Positions 44,892-53,287 of a stretch of DNA of 64,000 bases are shown here, piece by piece. Each line of letters begins with the position of its first letter. Position 1 is the stretch's first letter. The notes below the pieces were generated by a model, which was not told where the DNA came from, did no database searches, and saw only the letters and a program-made list of their open reading frames with translations. The DNA comes from Mesorhizobium sp. B2-1-1 (GTDB taxonomy: Bacteria > Pseudomonadota > Alphaproteobacteria > Rhizobiales > Rhizobiaceae), in assembly GCF_006442975.2 (NCBI RefSeq), contig NZ_CP083954.1, positions 1,364,001 to 1,428,000 on the forward strand. The letters are read 5' to 3'. The position numbers and the translations under genes were made by a program.

Positions 44892-45359
44892 GTGTTTACG
44901 TCTCGTCGTGTATTGCTTTCGGCCTTGGGTGCAAGCATCGCATACGCCGCCTTTGGTGGCATCGCGCGTGCGAAGGGCGGTGGCGGGGGAGGAGGAGGAG
45001 GAGGAGGAGGAGGAGGAGGAGGTGGCGGCGGAGGAGGCGGGGGCGGAGGCGGCAAGGGTGGGAGCGGCGGCGGAGGCGGAGGCGGCAAGGGTGGGGGCGG
45101 CGGCAAGGGTGGGGGCAAGGGTGGAAGCAAGGGGTCAAGTCGTGACGGTGCGATGGAGATCGAAACCGGGCTGATACCCAGTTCAGTCAACGCAACAAAC
45201 CCTACGCAGGTAAGATCTTTCAAAATTTTCGAAGGCAAGGGATGTCGCCGCGACTACGCACGGTTTTGCCCGACGAAACCGATGGGTAAATGCGACCTTG
45301 AAAGCCAGATCGAACGGCTTTCACCTGCGTGCAGAGATTTCGTCGAGAAGCATCGGTGA
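44892..45359 (+). CDS. Exported poly-glycine protein with C-terminal Cys-rich motif
   Basis: A 155-residue protein in three parts. First, an export signal with a twin-arginine-like motif (TSRRVLLSA) ending near ARA-KG (27). Second, a glycine tract of about 55 residues (29-84), first pure Gly, then Gly with regular Lys. Third, a tail with C-R-x-D-x-x-R-x-C and C-x7-LSPAC-R-x-F, the same GLG1-like Cys motif as the protein at 42421. GTG 44892 is preceded by TAGGAGGA. The Gly part begins with eleven GGA codons in a row. Possibly a surface or wall-associated protein; function unknown. Confidence 0.75.
   Translation: MFTSRRVLLSALGASIAYAAFGGIARAKGGGGGGGGGGGGGGGGGGGGGGGGGGKGGSGGGGGGGKGGGGGKGGGKGGSKGSSRDGAMEIETGLIPSSVNATNPTQVRSFKIFEGKGCRRDYARFCPTKPMGKCDLESQIERLSPACRDFVEKHR
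44988..45020 (+). repeat. (GGA)11 trinucleotide repeat in the poly-glycine gene
   Basis: Eleven perfect GGA units code for Gly-33 to Gly-43. Further degenerate GGN/AAGGGTGGG repeats follow to about 45130. The unit is a multiple of three, so slippage changes the length of the glycine tract but keeps the frame. Confidence 0.9.
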
Positions 45360-45562
45360 AGTCGCGTGGCTATTATGCTAATGTAGCTATCTCTCATTCG
45401 ATGCGTCAGTCTGACGATAGGTCCTCAGCTGACCGTCTGTCGAGCATGGCCGCGGGAAATAAACATCCCTGGCCGGAGCCGGTTGCGGGGCCTGTAGCTG
45501 GAGGGCCGTCGACGGGCCATGAGGAGAAAAGGGCGAGAAACCGGGATCGCGACGCAAATCCT

Positions 45563-46702
45563 ATGTCCGACAATCGGAACATTGCCGCTGCGATCGAGGC
45601 TTGCTACGACGCCGCGTTCGAGTTTAGGCAGTGGCCCGCAGCGCTTCAAATGCTGGCCCACTCCCTAGGAGCCACAAGTTGCGTTATCCGCACCTGCGAT
45701 CCAACTCACCCGTTTCGTAGCGATCAGCGATCGCCGACCGCGCTCAGACCCGATTCGACCGAACATGCCGAATTCGCCGCCCTTTGGATCGAAAGAATCG
45801 AAGGTGCTCCCGATCCGCATGAACGTAGACCGCGCAAGAGGTTGGCAAAACTGACAGACAGCTTCGTTGTCGAGGATGAGATCACCACTCGTGATGAGCG
45901 CGAGGTTCTCCCTTATTACCAAGAAATCGCGCGTCCAGGCGACCGGGAATGGTGGGCTGCAATAGACTTCATGGTGAAGGATCGAAGGTGGATGCTCTCG
46001 ATGTTTCGTGACGCTCATAAGGGGCCATTCTACCGGAATGAAGCCGAGGATTTCTTGGCGATCGCTCCGTCGATGGTTCGCATCATCAGTGCTGCGGAAA
46101 AGGTTTGGGAAACGGCAGTCGAACCGAACCTGGCCATTCTGGATCGGATGGGAAGCGCAGCGCTGTTGCTGAATTGCCGAGGCCGCGTCACCCGCTACAA
46201 TAAACACGCGGAAGCTCTGCTTGGTACTGGCCTCGTTATCCACGGTGGTCGTCTCCGGGCGGCAGATCGGCCCAGTGATTCACGCTTGCAGAAATTGATC
46301 GCAGGCGTGGTCAGCCAATGCGGCGACTTGAGCGACGGGGAGCCCGTTTTGATTGCTCGCGAGGGTTCGCCATGGCTTCTTGCTGAAGCCATTCCGATGA
46401 CCTCGTTCGTCCATGACCTCTTTAACGGCGGAGACGCGCTCCTCTATTTTACCGATCTTGTGGCCGAAAGGGCGCTACCCAAGCAACTGATAAGGCACGC
46501 CTTTCAACTAACAGCAGCCGAAACGCGGCTGGCCTGCCGCCTTGCCGATGGCCGAGGTATCGGCGCGGCAAGCTCTGCCCTGGGAATTGGCCGTGAAACC
46601 GCCAGAACCCAGCTCCGTGCAATATTCTCGAAAACAAGCACCGGAAGTCAGGCGGAACTCGCGAAGCTCTTGTCCCGATACCAAGGGTCCTCCACGCATT
46701 GA
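45563..46702 (+). CDS. LuxR-type helix-turn-helix transcriptional regulator
   Basis: A 379-residue protein. The C-terminal 65 residues form a LuxR/GerE-like DNA-binding domain (FQLTAAETRLACRLADGRGI, ASSALGIGRETARTQLRAIFSKT). The middle (about 190-300) resembles a PAS-like sensor with ALLLNCRGRVTRYNKHAEALL; the N-terminal part is unassigned. This layout is frequent in rhizobia and ligands are mostly unknown. ATG 45563 is the chosen start, at the first part that looks like folded protein (NIAAAIEACYDAAFEF); it lacks a clear ribosome site, and an ATG at 45446 is possible. The gene follows the poly-Gly gene on the same strand. Confidence 0.78.
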   Translation: MSDNRNIAAAIEACYDAAFEFRQWPAALQMLAHSLGATSCVIRTCDPTHPFRSDQRSPTALRPDSTEHAEFAALWIERIEGAPDPHERRPRKRLAKLTDSFVVEDEITTRDEREVLPYYQEIARPGDREWWAAIDFMVKDRRWMLSMFRDAHKGPFYRNEAEDFLAIAPSMVRIISAAEKVWETAVEPNLAILDRMGSAALLLNCRGRVTRYNKHAEALLGTGLVIHGGRLRAADRPSDSRLQKLIAGVVSQCGDLSDGEPVLIAREGSPWLLAEAIPMTSFVHDLFNGGDALLYFTDLVAERALPKQLIRHAFQLTAAETRLACRLADGRGIGAASSALGIGRETARTQLRAIFSKTSTGSQAELAKLLSRYQGSSTH

Positions 46703-47070
46703 AGTCGCGGTGTCACCCGTTCGGGTGAAGCCCTGACGGTCCAAGGGTTGCACTCTGCGCTGAATCGGGGCCGTGGCACTTCACAACAACAGGCGCCGGT
46801 CTCGATCCGATACGTCTCAAGCGGGGCGGCCGGTCAGACGATATTTGGTTTTTGCAACGGTGCGTGCCTGAATCCCTCTGATGTCCGACTAGTGCCTTCG
46901 GGCCGAAGAGGTGAGCAGAAAACATCGCGTCCGCTATTACATTAGCAGTAGGAAATATATTGCCAAACGGCGGCGCGAGGCGGATCATCAACGCCCGCAC
47001 CTCCGATCGAGAATTGGAAAGACAGGGCTGATCGGAGCTTGCCGATCGTACCGAACGCCAGGAGGTTCAG
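46703..47070. other. Intergenic stretch, about 370 bases
   Basis: No supported gene. A perfect hairpin TCACCCG-TT-CGGGTGA lies at about 46710-46725, soon after the regulator stop; it lacks a T-run but may end transcription or mark processing. The rest is unremarkable. CCAGGAGG precedes the next gene's start. Confidence 0.5.
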
Positions 47071-48852
47071 ATGAAACTGCGTGCTTGCCTGCCAAGTGCA
47101 GGATGGACAGCTATTGCCTTAATGAGTTTCGGCACAGGTGCTGCCATTGCTTATGCCGCGGACAGTCCGTTGCAGTCGCAGCTTGCGGCGCCAAGAGTAT
47201 CGTTGCCGGGGGAACTCGACATCACACACTGCGTCGCTCTGGCCGCTGCCGGCCAATCACTGGCCCCGCAAGACTTGAAGGCCTACGAGGAGGCCCAGCC
47301 GCCATTGTGGGATGACCTGGGCTCCCTGAGCTATCCGATCAGCACAAAGAGCGCCGATGCCCAAAAATACTTTGACCAGGGGCTGCGGTTCGCCACCAAC
47401 TTCAATCACGCGGAGGCGCGACGCGCCTTCCGCAAGGCACAAAGCCTCGATCCCGACTGTGCGATGTGCTTCCTCGGCGAGGCACTGGTCCTGGGCCCGA
47501 ACATCAACGTGCCGATGGATCCCACCGCAAATGCACCAGCGATCACTGCTCTTCGAAAGGCGCAGGCGCTTTCATCCGGTGCCACCGAGAAGGAGCGGGG
47601 ACTGATCGAGGCGGTCGCCACGCGGTATTCCGAAGATCCCAAGGCCGATCGAAACACCCTGAACGCCGCCTTCGCCGATGCAACTGCGGCGCTTTCCGAC
47701 AAATATCCTGACGATCTCGAACTCGCTGTGCTGGCCGCAGAGGCCGGCATGGACACGCAGCCTTGGGACTATTGGCAGCCGGGCGGCAAGGAACCCAAGG
47801 GCCGCACCGCCGACATCCAGAGGCGGCTGGAAGGCGTTCTCGCCAGGAAGCCCGACAATCCGATGGCGATTCACCTCTACATTCATCTTGTTGAGGCCTC
47901 GGATCGTCCGGAGCGCGCCGAGCCCTACGCGGACCGGCTAGCAGCGCTGATGCCGGGGGCCGGACACATCGTCCATATGCCGAGCCACATCTACTATCGC
48001 GTCGGCCGCTACACGGATTCGCTGAAGTCCAACGAAGCTGCCTCGAAAGTGGACGAGACCTATCTCGCCGAAACCGGCGCTACCGGTGTCTATCCGCTCG
48101 GCTACTATTCCCACAACGTGCACTTCGTATTGGTTTCGGCCCAGCTCCTCGGTGACTCGAAGACGGTGCTTGCAGAGGCTGAGAAGCTGGACAAGTTTCT
48201 GACTAACGAGGTGGCCACGGCAATACCGATCGTGCAGCCGGTGAAGGCAGCTCCGTATTTCGCCTGGGCGCAATATGCCGAACCCGATGCGATCCTGGCT
48301 AAGGCCGAGCCGGCCGGCGCGCCGCCTTACATCACATCGATGTGGCACTATGCGCGCGGCGTCGCCCTGGCCGAGAAGAAGGACGCCTCGGGCGCGCGAG
48401 TCGAGGCGGACGCCATCCACAAGATCGCTCAGGAAACCGACTGGTCGGTGCACGATGCCTGGGGAATCCCGGCATTGTCGGTCCTGCAAGTGGCCGAAGA
48501 TGTCGTACGTGCCCGCGCTGCGCAGGCCGAGAATGACGTCGGCGGCTCGATAGCCTTCTGGAAGAAAGCGGTCGAAACGGAGGACACGATCCCCTACATG
48601 GAGCCTCCGTACTGGTATTATCCCGTGCGGCAGTCCCTCGGTGCCGCCCTCCTCAAGAACGGTCAGCCGGCGGACGCGGCGAAGGAGTTTGTGGCGGCGC
48701 TCCACCGCGCACGCAGCAGCGCCTGGGCACTGTTCGGGCTGCAGCAGGCGGCGGAAGCCCAAGGCGATACTGCCGCCGCAACGAAAGCCGCGGACGAACT
48801 TTCCAAAGCCTGGAAGGGCGATCCGGGCATGCTGACGCTGGAACGGCTCTGA
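47071..48852 (+). CDS. Exported TPR-repeat protein
   Basis: A 593-residue protein with a signal peptide (about 1-30, cleavage near AYA-AD) and many tetratricopeptide-like helical pairs, e.g. AQKYFDQGLRFATNFNHAEARRAFRKA (quoted in parts: KYFDQGLRFATNFNHAEA) and SLDPDCAMCFLGEALVLG. Unusual for TPR proteins, the centre has HLYIHLVEAS and HMPSHIYYRVGRY, where clustered histidines could bind metal or haem. The family occurs widely as a TPR domain protein of unknown function. It is probably periplasmic. Codon use is again GC-rich, unlike the neighbours at 43-45 kb. Confidence 0.8.
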   Translation: MKLRACLPSAGWTAIALMSFGTGAAIAYAADSPLQSQLAAPRVSLPGELDITHCVALAAAGQSLAPQDLKAYEEAQPPLWDDLGSLSYPISTKSADAQKYFDQGLRFATNFNHAEARRAFRKAQSLDPDCAMCFLGEALVLGPNINVPMDPTANAPAITALRKAQALSSGATEKERGLIEAVATRYSEDPKADRNTLNAAFADATAALSDKYPDDLELAVLAAEAGMDTQPWDYWQPGGKEPKGRTADIQRRLEGVLARKPDNPMAIHLYIHLVEASDRPERAEPYADRLAALMPGAGHIVHMPSHIYYRVGRYTDSLKSNEAASKVDETYLAETGATGVYPLGYYSHNVHFVLVSAQLLGDSKTVLAEAEKLDKFLTNEVATAIPIVQPVKAAPYFAWAQYAEPDAILAKAEPAGAPPYITSMWHYARGVALAEKKDASGARVEADAIHKIAQETDWSVHDAWGIPALSVLQVAEDVVRARAAQAENDVGGSIAFWKKAVETEDTIPYMEPPYWYYPVRQSLGAALLKNGQPADAAKEFVAALHRARSSAWALFGLQQAAEAQGDTAAATKAADELSKAWKGDPGMLTLERL

Positions 48853-49499
48853 ACCTCATCCCGGACGGGACCGCTGCGGTCCGTCGACCGGGCTCCAACC
48901 AATCAACCAATTTCCGATTTGTCGGAACGTCTGCAAGCGCTTTTCTGACGTTATTCGAACGGTAGAAATCCGCATGCAGGTTCCGTACAGATGACCGATG
49001 CGACCCCGGTGATCGGCTCTGGTTTCAGTCCGATTCAGGTCCGACAGTATCCGGCTTAGCAGCAAAACGTGGTGATCCCGACAGTCCATGGCGAACCAGT
49101 CTCCGTTTGAGAATTCCCTGATAACGGGCAAAAACTGGGAGTTCGCGAGAAACGAGCGCTTTGCATGGGGCGGAAAATCAATATTGCATTGCGATGTCAG
49201 CTACTTAGCGGAACATTCCCTGCGCGGTGGATCAGGAAAATTCGCCCCGGACATCAGGAAAATCACGCAGCCAGGGATGATTCATCAGGGAAACCGGCTG
49301 TCGTTGCGCGGGATCTGATTGCGAGTTCTTGGGATCGAATTGTCGTAGTCCGGGAACGCCTTGCTGTATCGCAGGGAACGTAGGCGCGATTGCAATTGTG
49401 AAGTGATAAGGGGTGGCAACGATTTGACGCTTCCCGAAATTTAAATGCGACAGGCTGAGATCTGACTGTCGGATTGGAAGTCGGACGGCAGGAAAAAGA
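48853..49499. other. Non-coding stretch with an att remnant
   Basis: About 650 bases without an intact gene. It contains a 15-bp copy of the tRNA-Arg 3' end at 49070-49084. A 76-codon frame starting at 49088 just after it has no family resemblance and is not annotated. Sequence composition is mixed. Confidence 0.5.
49070..49084 (-). other. Short tRNA-Arg 3'-end copy, probable old att site
   Basis: TGGTGATCCCGACAG is identical to the CCA end and adjoining acceptor/T-stem bases of the tRNA-Arg gene at 53288-53302 and to the start of the larger copy at 50646. Fifteen identical bases in the same orientation, 4.2 kb away, are very unlikely by chance. It fits the distal attachment site of an earlier integration, or the conserved part of one. 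Confidence 0.6.
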
Positions 49500-49720
49500 G
49501 GGGCGTCTTCGCCCAAGCGTTCCATTGAAAGTCGTCGGCTGGACCTCGCGTGCGCATGCATATCGGTCGCGGAGAACATCGTACAGCTGTGCAAGCCATC
49601 GGCACACAATAGCGTTGTTGGGGCGTCTCGGGATCAAGGCAGACTTTGCATGGCTCTGGCCATCGACGAGCCGTTCGCAAATCTGGTCGGTTATCTCCGC
49701 AGAACACTTGGTCGGGCCAT
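49500..49720 (-). pseudogene. Phage terminase small subunit-like remnant
   Basis: Read on the - strand from ATG 49720, pieces in alternating frames match phage terminase small-subunit/HTH proteins: MARP, then KCSAEITDQICERLVDGQS, then VCLDPETPQQR, then VCRWLAQLYDVLRDRYACAREVQ (in two parts), then ADDF after a further shift. At least three frameshifts separate them and the C-terminal part is unrecognisable. The order is right and each joint needs only one or two bases, so this is a decayed gene and not chance. It shows a phage contribution to segment A. Confidence 0.6.
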
Positions 49721-49831
49721 AGATGTCCTTTTGCGGTCTGGGCGCATGCTTTCATTTTTTGGGCAGCGCCGCCCTACTTGCTCGGCTTCTGCATTGGTGA
49801 TCTTCTGTCGAAAAATAATGGAGGAATGACC

Positions 49832-50371
49832 ATGTCAGACGCGAGACAAGAACCGTCCCAGTCGACTCAACAAACAGAGGAACAGAAGAGAAGTGCAGGT
49901 ACTCGCGGAAAATTTTCCGATATTTCTATCAGCGAGCTGAGCTTAGATGAGGCCATAGCACTCAAAGCCTTGCGAAAGTTCGACTTCGAATTCGTCGACT
50001 ACAATGTCTACGACACGCTTAGTAATTTCGGTGGCGGGACGCTCGTGCTAGTTGAGACTTTTCGGCAACCGGAGAACGAAGTTGGACGAGTGGCTCATGA
50101 TTATCAAGTGCTTGTAAAAAATGGAAAGGGAATAGTCTACAACGACTACACTCAAGCCTTGCGTCTCGGCTCAGAGCGGGCGGATTTTCTGTCTCGACTG
50201 GTTTCCCCGGATACAGTTCTCGCGCTTCTGACCCTTGTTTTGGTGGCAGCGTTCTTGGCGTTCTGGGGGGTTTTCAAAGAAAAGACCCCGGAAGTGTTGG
50301 GTGTCGCTCTCACAACGGTCATTGGCTTTTGGTTTGGGCGTCAATCGAGGACAACGTCAAACACAAAATGA
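49832..50371 (+). CDS. Small membrane protein of unknown function
   Basis: A 179-residue protein: a polar, Gln/Glu/Ser-rich start (1-30), a soluble domain (about 35-130) with KALRKFDFEFVDYNVYD and HDYQVLVKNGKGIVY, and two C-terminal membrane helices (about 133-152 LALLTLVLVAAFLAFWG and 159-172). The soluble part faces the cytoplasm if the inside-positive rule holds. No family is recognised. ATG 49832 has GGAGG seven bases upstream; an ATG two codons earlier is too close to it. The gene is A+T-richer than core genes and lies in island segment A, so a role in phage or plasmid conflict is conceivable but unproven. Confidence 0.7.
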   Translation: MSDARQEPSQSTQQTEEQKRSAGTRGKFSDISISELSLDEAIALKALRKFDFEFVDYNVYDTLSNFGGGTLVLVETFRQPENEVGRVAHDYQVLVKNGKGIVYNDYTQALRLGSERADFLSRLVSPDTVLALLTLVLVAAFLAFWGVFKEKTPEVLGVALTTVIGFWFGRQSRTTSNTK

Positions 50372-50468
50372 CCAGATGCAATGCGCCTCACTTTCGGTGG
50401 TGTGACTAGCTGAAAAGCGGGGCAAGACATGGGTAGTATGGCACTCACTAACTCCTTGGAGGAGGACA

Positions 50469-50651
50469 ATGGCATCTCGGGTGACGATCGATGAACAATT
50501 GCATGACACAAATGGCGGTGGGACCAGGCGCGATCCTGCACTGAGCCGTCAATTCACTGTAGCCTGCCCGCTTGGCACTTGTGTAACGTTCAAGTCGACT
50601 ATGTATTCATTGACGAACAGGTACTTGTATTTCCTAGTGAATTTATGGTGA
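50469..50651 (+). CDS. Possible small protein running into the att site
   Basis: A 60-codon frame from ATG 50469 with an excellent GGAGGAGG ribosome site five bases upstream. The product is polar with two Cys and no recognised family. Its last codons and TGA stop lie within the start of the 46-bp att repeat, so the end was probably created by integration and the true protein was longer. It may be a truncated gene rather than a functional one. Confidence 0.35.
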   Translation: MASRVTIDEQLHDTNGGGTRRDPALSRQFTVACPLGTCVTFKSTMYSLTNRYLYFLVNLW

Positions 50652-50691
50652 TCCCGACAGGAATCGAACCTGTGACCTACAGATTAGGAAT
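50646..50691 (-). other. attL: 46-bp copy of the tRNA-Arg 3' end
   Basis: Positions 50646-50691 are identical to 53288-53333, which is the tRNA-Arg gene from its CCA end through the T-arm and variable loop to the anticodon loop. Sequence identity stops sharply on both sides. This is the usual core for tyrosine-integrase elements at tRNA genes. The copy lacks the 5' half and cannot make a tRNA. Confidence 0.85.
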
Positions 50692-50745
50692 ATGATTCGC
50701 GCCAGAAAAACGCAATAAACCAATTGCTTAATGAGCACCTTTTTT

Positions 50746-50765
50746 ATTCTACGGGATTCTACGGA
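50746..50765. repeat. Tandem ATTCTACGG motifs near attL (possible integrase arm sites)
   Basis: ATTCTACGG occurs at 50746-50754 and again at 50756-50764, some 55 bases inside the left att copy. The same nonamer occurs twice as a palindrome near the right end (53159-53182), with a close variant at 53223. The paired placement at both island ends fits recombinase arm-binding sites. Confidence 0.6.
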
Positions 50766-51215
50766 ATTGTAGCGTTGTACTAACCAGCGCTGTCCAGATT
50801 ATCTGGACGTCAATCGCCTATCACGCTCAATGAACGGGGCTCAGGGATAAGACCATGAAGCGCAGCGAGCCGCTGCGAGGAAGGCGAAGGTCGACGCGGG
50901 AGCGCCGGCTAAACCCTCACCGCCATCGCAGACGAGATGAACGATAATGACGAGCCAAGACTTCACGGCGAGGCCGGTCGAGCGCCACAGCCAGTGAGGG
51001 CTTGGCGAGGTCAGAAGGCGATCTTTCTTCGCAACGGCCTCATGTTGACCAATTGATCCGTCGGGAAACGAGCTAGTGGTCAAAACTTGACGCTTGATAC
51101 CCGAAACGGAACACCGCTGCCGACCTCCTTACGGTCGTTCGGGATCCTTCTTTCGCCTACTACAACTGCCACTGATCAGTCAGCCGCCGCTGGCAGGGAT
51201 GCGGAAAACGAACGC

Positions 51216-52769
51216 ATGGTAAAAGTCCAAGCCGCTATCTACAGACTCTCCCTATCCCATCCCGTTTTCCGATGCCATATAGGCGATGAAATAACGGGGG
51301 CAACTTTGAAAATAAACGAACTAAAAGGGCGCTCTGCCCATCTCACTAACCTGAACAACATCAACGTAATTATGGGTCGCAACGGCGCGGGAAAGAGCCG
51401 CTTCCTTCGTGACATCGAGGAAGCAACCAGCCAGAATAAGCAACTCTTTTATGTTCGCTATGTCAGCCCTGAACGGGCTGGGTCGTTCAAGCGCGATGGT
51501 GCCGTCCTCACAAATATGAGTAATGACCCCACTTGGCTGCGGCAAGTACGGGCAGTTAATCAGGCCAACAACTTCAAAGCCGCATCGGCGATGCTGTTCC
51601 GCGAAGCCGAGACGCTTTATCTACGTCGCCTAGCCAGCACTCCAGAAATCCGAATGGACCCCACGCGCAACTTCCAGACAGATCGGCTGAGTAAGGTAAA
51701 TCAGCTGCTCACCAATATCTCGCTTGAGATGGGTAACGCCGATTTCGAGTTTCGTTCGCTGGCCGATGGTCAGCTAGTAATCCCAGATCAAATCAGCAGC
51801 GGCGAATCGGAAGCCGTAGCTCTGGCTTCCGAGATTCTCTATTTCTTTGATACGATAGACCCTGCCAAGACGAATATACTGCTCCTTGATGAGCCGGACG
51901 TGCACCTTCACCCCGATCTTCAGGCACGGCTGGGTAAACTGATCATCGCCATGCTGGACGAGTTCAAGAGCTACGCGGAAAGCATTGCTGTATGCCTCTC
52001 CACGCATAGCAGCCCGCTGGTCTGTTCTCTCGCGGATTCGCAATATGTTTCGATCGGCACCAAGAGCTTCGCGGTCGATACGGTTGAACTCAAACCGACC
52101 AGCGCTGAGCTTCGCAAGGTTGCCCCGTTCTTCGGCCACCCCCTTTCACTTTCGCTAAGCGAAGACGCGGCGTTGATCCTCGAAGGCGAGGACGACGAAC
52201 GCGTTTGGCAGCAGGCTGCGCGAACGTCGCAGGGCCGGATCAAGGTCTTTCCCGTGCTGGCCGGCAGCGTAGACCAGCAGGGCGAACTAGAGACCTTCTG
52301 CGTCAATCTGCTCGATACGCTCTACGACAACCCGGTCGCCTTTTCCCTTCGCGACGGCGACGGCGTGGTTGATCAGCCGCTCCAACATCGCCCACCTATC
52401 AAGCGCTACCGCCTGCAATGCTATGCAATTGAAAACGCCCTTTTGACTGACCCCTGCCTTGCCGTGATGGGCACGACCTGGGAGGGTTTTGTCGCTGCGG
52501 CAACGAAATGGGAGGCTGAAAATCAGGGACACGCAGATAGAACGCTCATTAACGAGCTTGCCGAGTCCAATGATCGGCTGCGGCATAAGAAAATCAAGAA
52601 GGTCCGCCAGCTCGTCTGTGCGGTGCTCGAGTGCAAGAAGCCTTGGGAGGTCGTGGTTGGTCAGGCGATCGGAGCGCTAACGAACGAGGATCTCGCAAAT
52701 TCGAACATGCTGATTGATTTCCTCGGGGCGGAAATGGTCAGCGACATCATCTTCAGGAACGGGGCATGA
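51216..52769 (+). CDS. ABC-ATPase/TOPRIM fusion, OLD- or PARIS-like candidate defence nuclease
   Basis: A 517-residue protein. N-terminal ABC/SMC-type ATPase: Walker A GRNGAGKS (54-61), signature SSGES (194-198), Walker B ILLLDEPDVHLHP (221-233, catalytic E226) and H-loop STHSS (262-266). From about 315 a TOPRIM-like domain follows: E323 in LILEGEDD, D380-G-D382 in LRDGDG and YAIENALL (403-410), an arrangement of OLD nucleases and of DUF4435 proteins such as PARIS AriB. Such proteins restrict phage or trigger abortive infection. It is the only intact gene in the att-bounded segment B and has no UvrD-like partner. ATG 51216 is the chosen start; a TTG 43 codons upstream gives a leader without similarity. 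Family firm, defence role inferred. Confidence 0.82.
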   Translation: MVKVQAAIYRLSLSHPVFRCHIGDEITGATLKINELKGRSAHLTNLNNINVIMGRNGAGKSRFLRDIEEATSQNKQLFYVRYVSPERAGSFKRDGAVLTNMSNDPTWLRQVRAVNQANNFKAASAMLFREAETLYLRRLASTPEIRMDPTRNFQTDRLSKVNQLLTNISLEMGNADFEFRSLADGQLVIPDQISSGESEAVALASEILYFFDTIDPAKTNILLLDEPDVHLHPDLQARLGKLIIAMLDEFKSYAESIAVCLSTHSSPLVCSLADSQYVSIGTKSFAVDTVELKPTSAELRKVAPFFGHPLSLSLSEDAALILEGEDDERVWQQAARTSQGRIKVFPVLAGSVDQQGELETFCVNLLDTLYDNPVAFSLRDGDGVVDQPLQHRPPIKRYRLQCYAIENALLTDPCLAVMGTTWEGFVAAATKWEAENQGHADRTLINELAESNDRLRHKKIKKVRQLVCAVLECKKPWEVVVGQAIGALTNEDLANSNMLIDFLGAEMVSDIIFRNGA

Positions 52770-53287
52770 GCAACATTGAATAGCGCGAGACCTCGATCTT
52801 AGCTGCTGTCAAGGATCAGCCAGTGTTGGCTCTCCGCCGCCTGTCCCTACCCGGCGCAATTCGTTGAAGAGATAAACGGCAGCTTTCCCGGCGTAACGGC
52901 CCGAAACTTGCGGGTCTGCTCCCACGATGAGCGGGCCTACGGCTCCGGAACCAAGCGTCAGAGTTTGACCACTAGCGACTTGCAAAGGGTCTTCGCACTG
53001 GCTGGGCTAATGGTGACGACGCTGGAGCGGGGGAAGGACGCCGTGGTGTCGACTTCGTTGCGTCTCGTGCGAAGTGCCTCGTCAGCGGGACATCGTCGAT
53101 GACCGGTCGAGACATGCAACTGAAGCTGTCAAACCATGTCAAGCAGTTCTGCGCAAATCCGTAGAATGGGTTCATTCTACGGATTCTTGGTCATGGAAAG
53201 TGACGAGATTCACGACTATTCGCGTAGAATGGCGATCGAGCCTTTCGGAGCCGATCACCTAAGTATCTCATCTTGCTTAGTTTTTAG
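52770..53287. other. Right end of the island, gene-free, about 520 bases
   Basis: No supported gene. It holds the palindromic integrase-site-like repeat at 53156-53185 and the end of the element. Short frames here show no family resemblance. An integrase gene would be expected in this place or at the left end and is absent. Confidence 0.6.
53156..53185. repeat. Perfect 13-bp palindrome near the right island end
   Basis: AATCCGTAGAATG (53156-53168) and CATTCTACGGATT (53173-53185) with a 4-base loop. Each arm contains the nonamer ATTCTACGG seen in tandem near attL. A third related site (GCGTAGAAT) is at 53222-53230. The set lies 60-130 bases inside the right att copy. Confidence 0.65.

Noticed and set aside
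44988..45020. Phase-variable switch in the poly-glycine gene
   Set aside because: The repeat unit is three bases, so slippage changes length only and cannot switch the frame off.
49088..49318. A 76-codon frame right after the short att copy
   Set aside because: No family resemblance or ribosome site; the stretch is likely debris of the older integration.
50646..50691. A second tRNA-Arg gene
   Set aside because: Only the 3' 46 bases are present; the D-arm, 5' acceptor strand and half of the anticodon arm are missing. It is an att duplicate, not a tRNA.
51087..51215. N-terminal extension of the ATPase-TOPRIM protein from a TTG at 51087
   Set aside because: The 43 extra residues show no conserved motif and no good ribosome site; ATG 51216 lies at the start of the part that looks folded.
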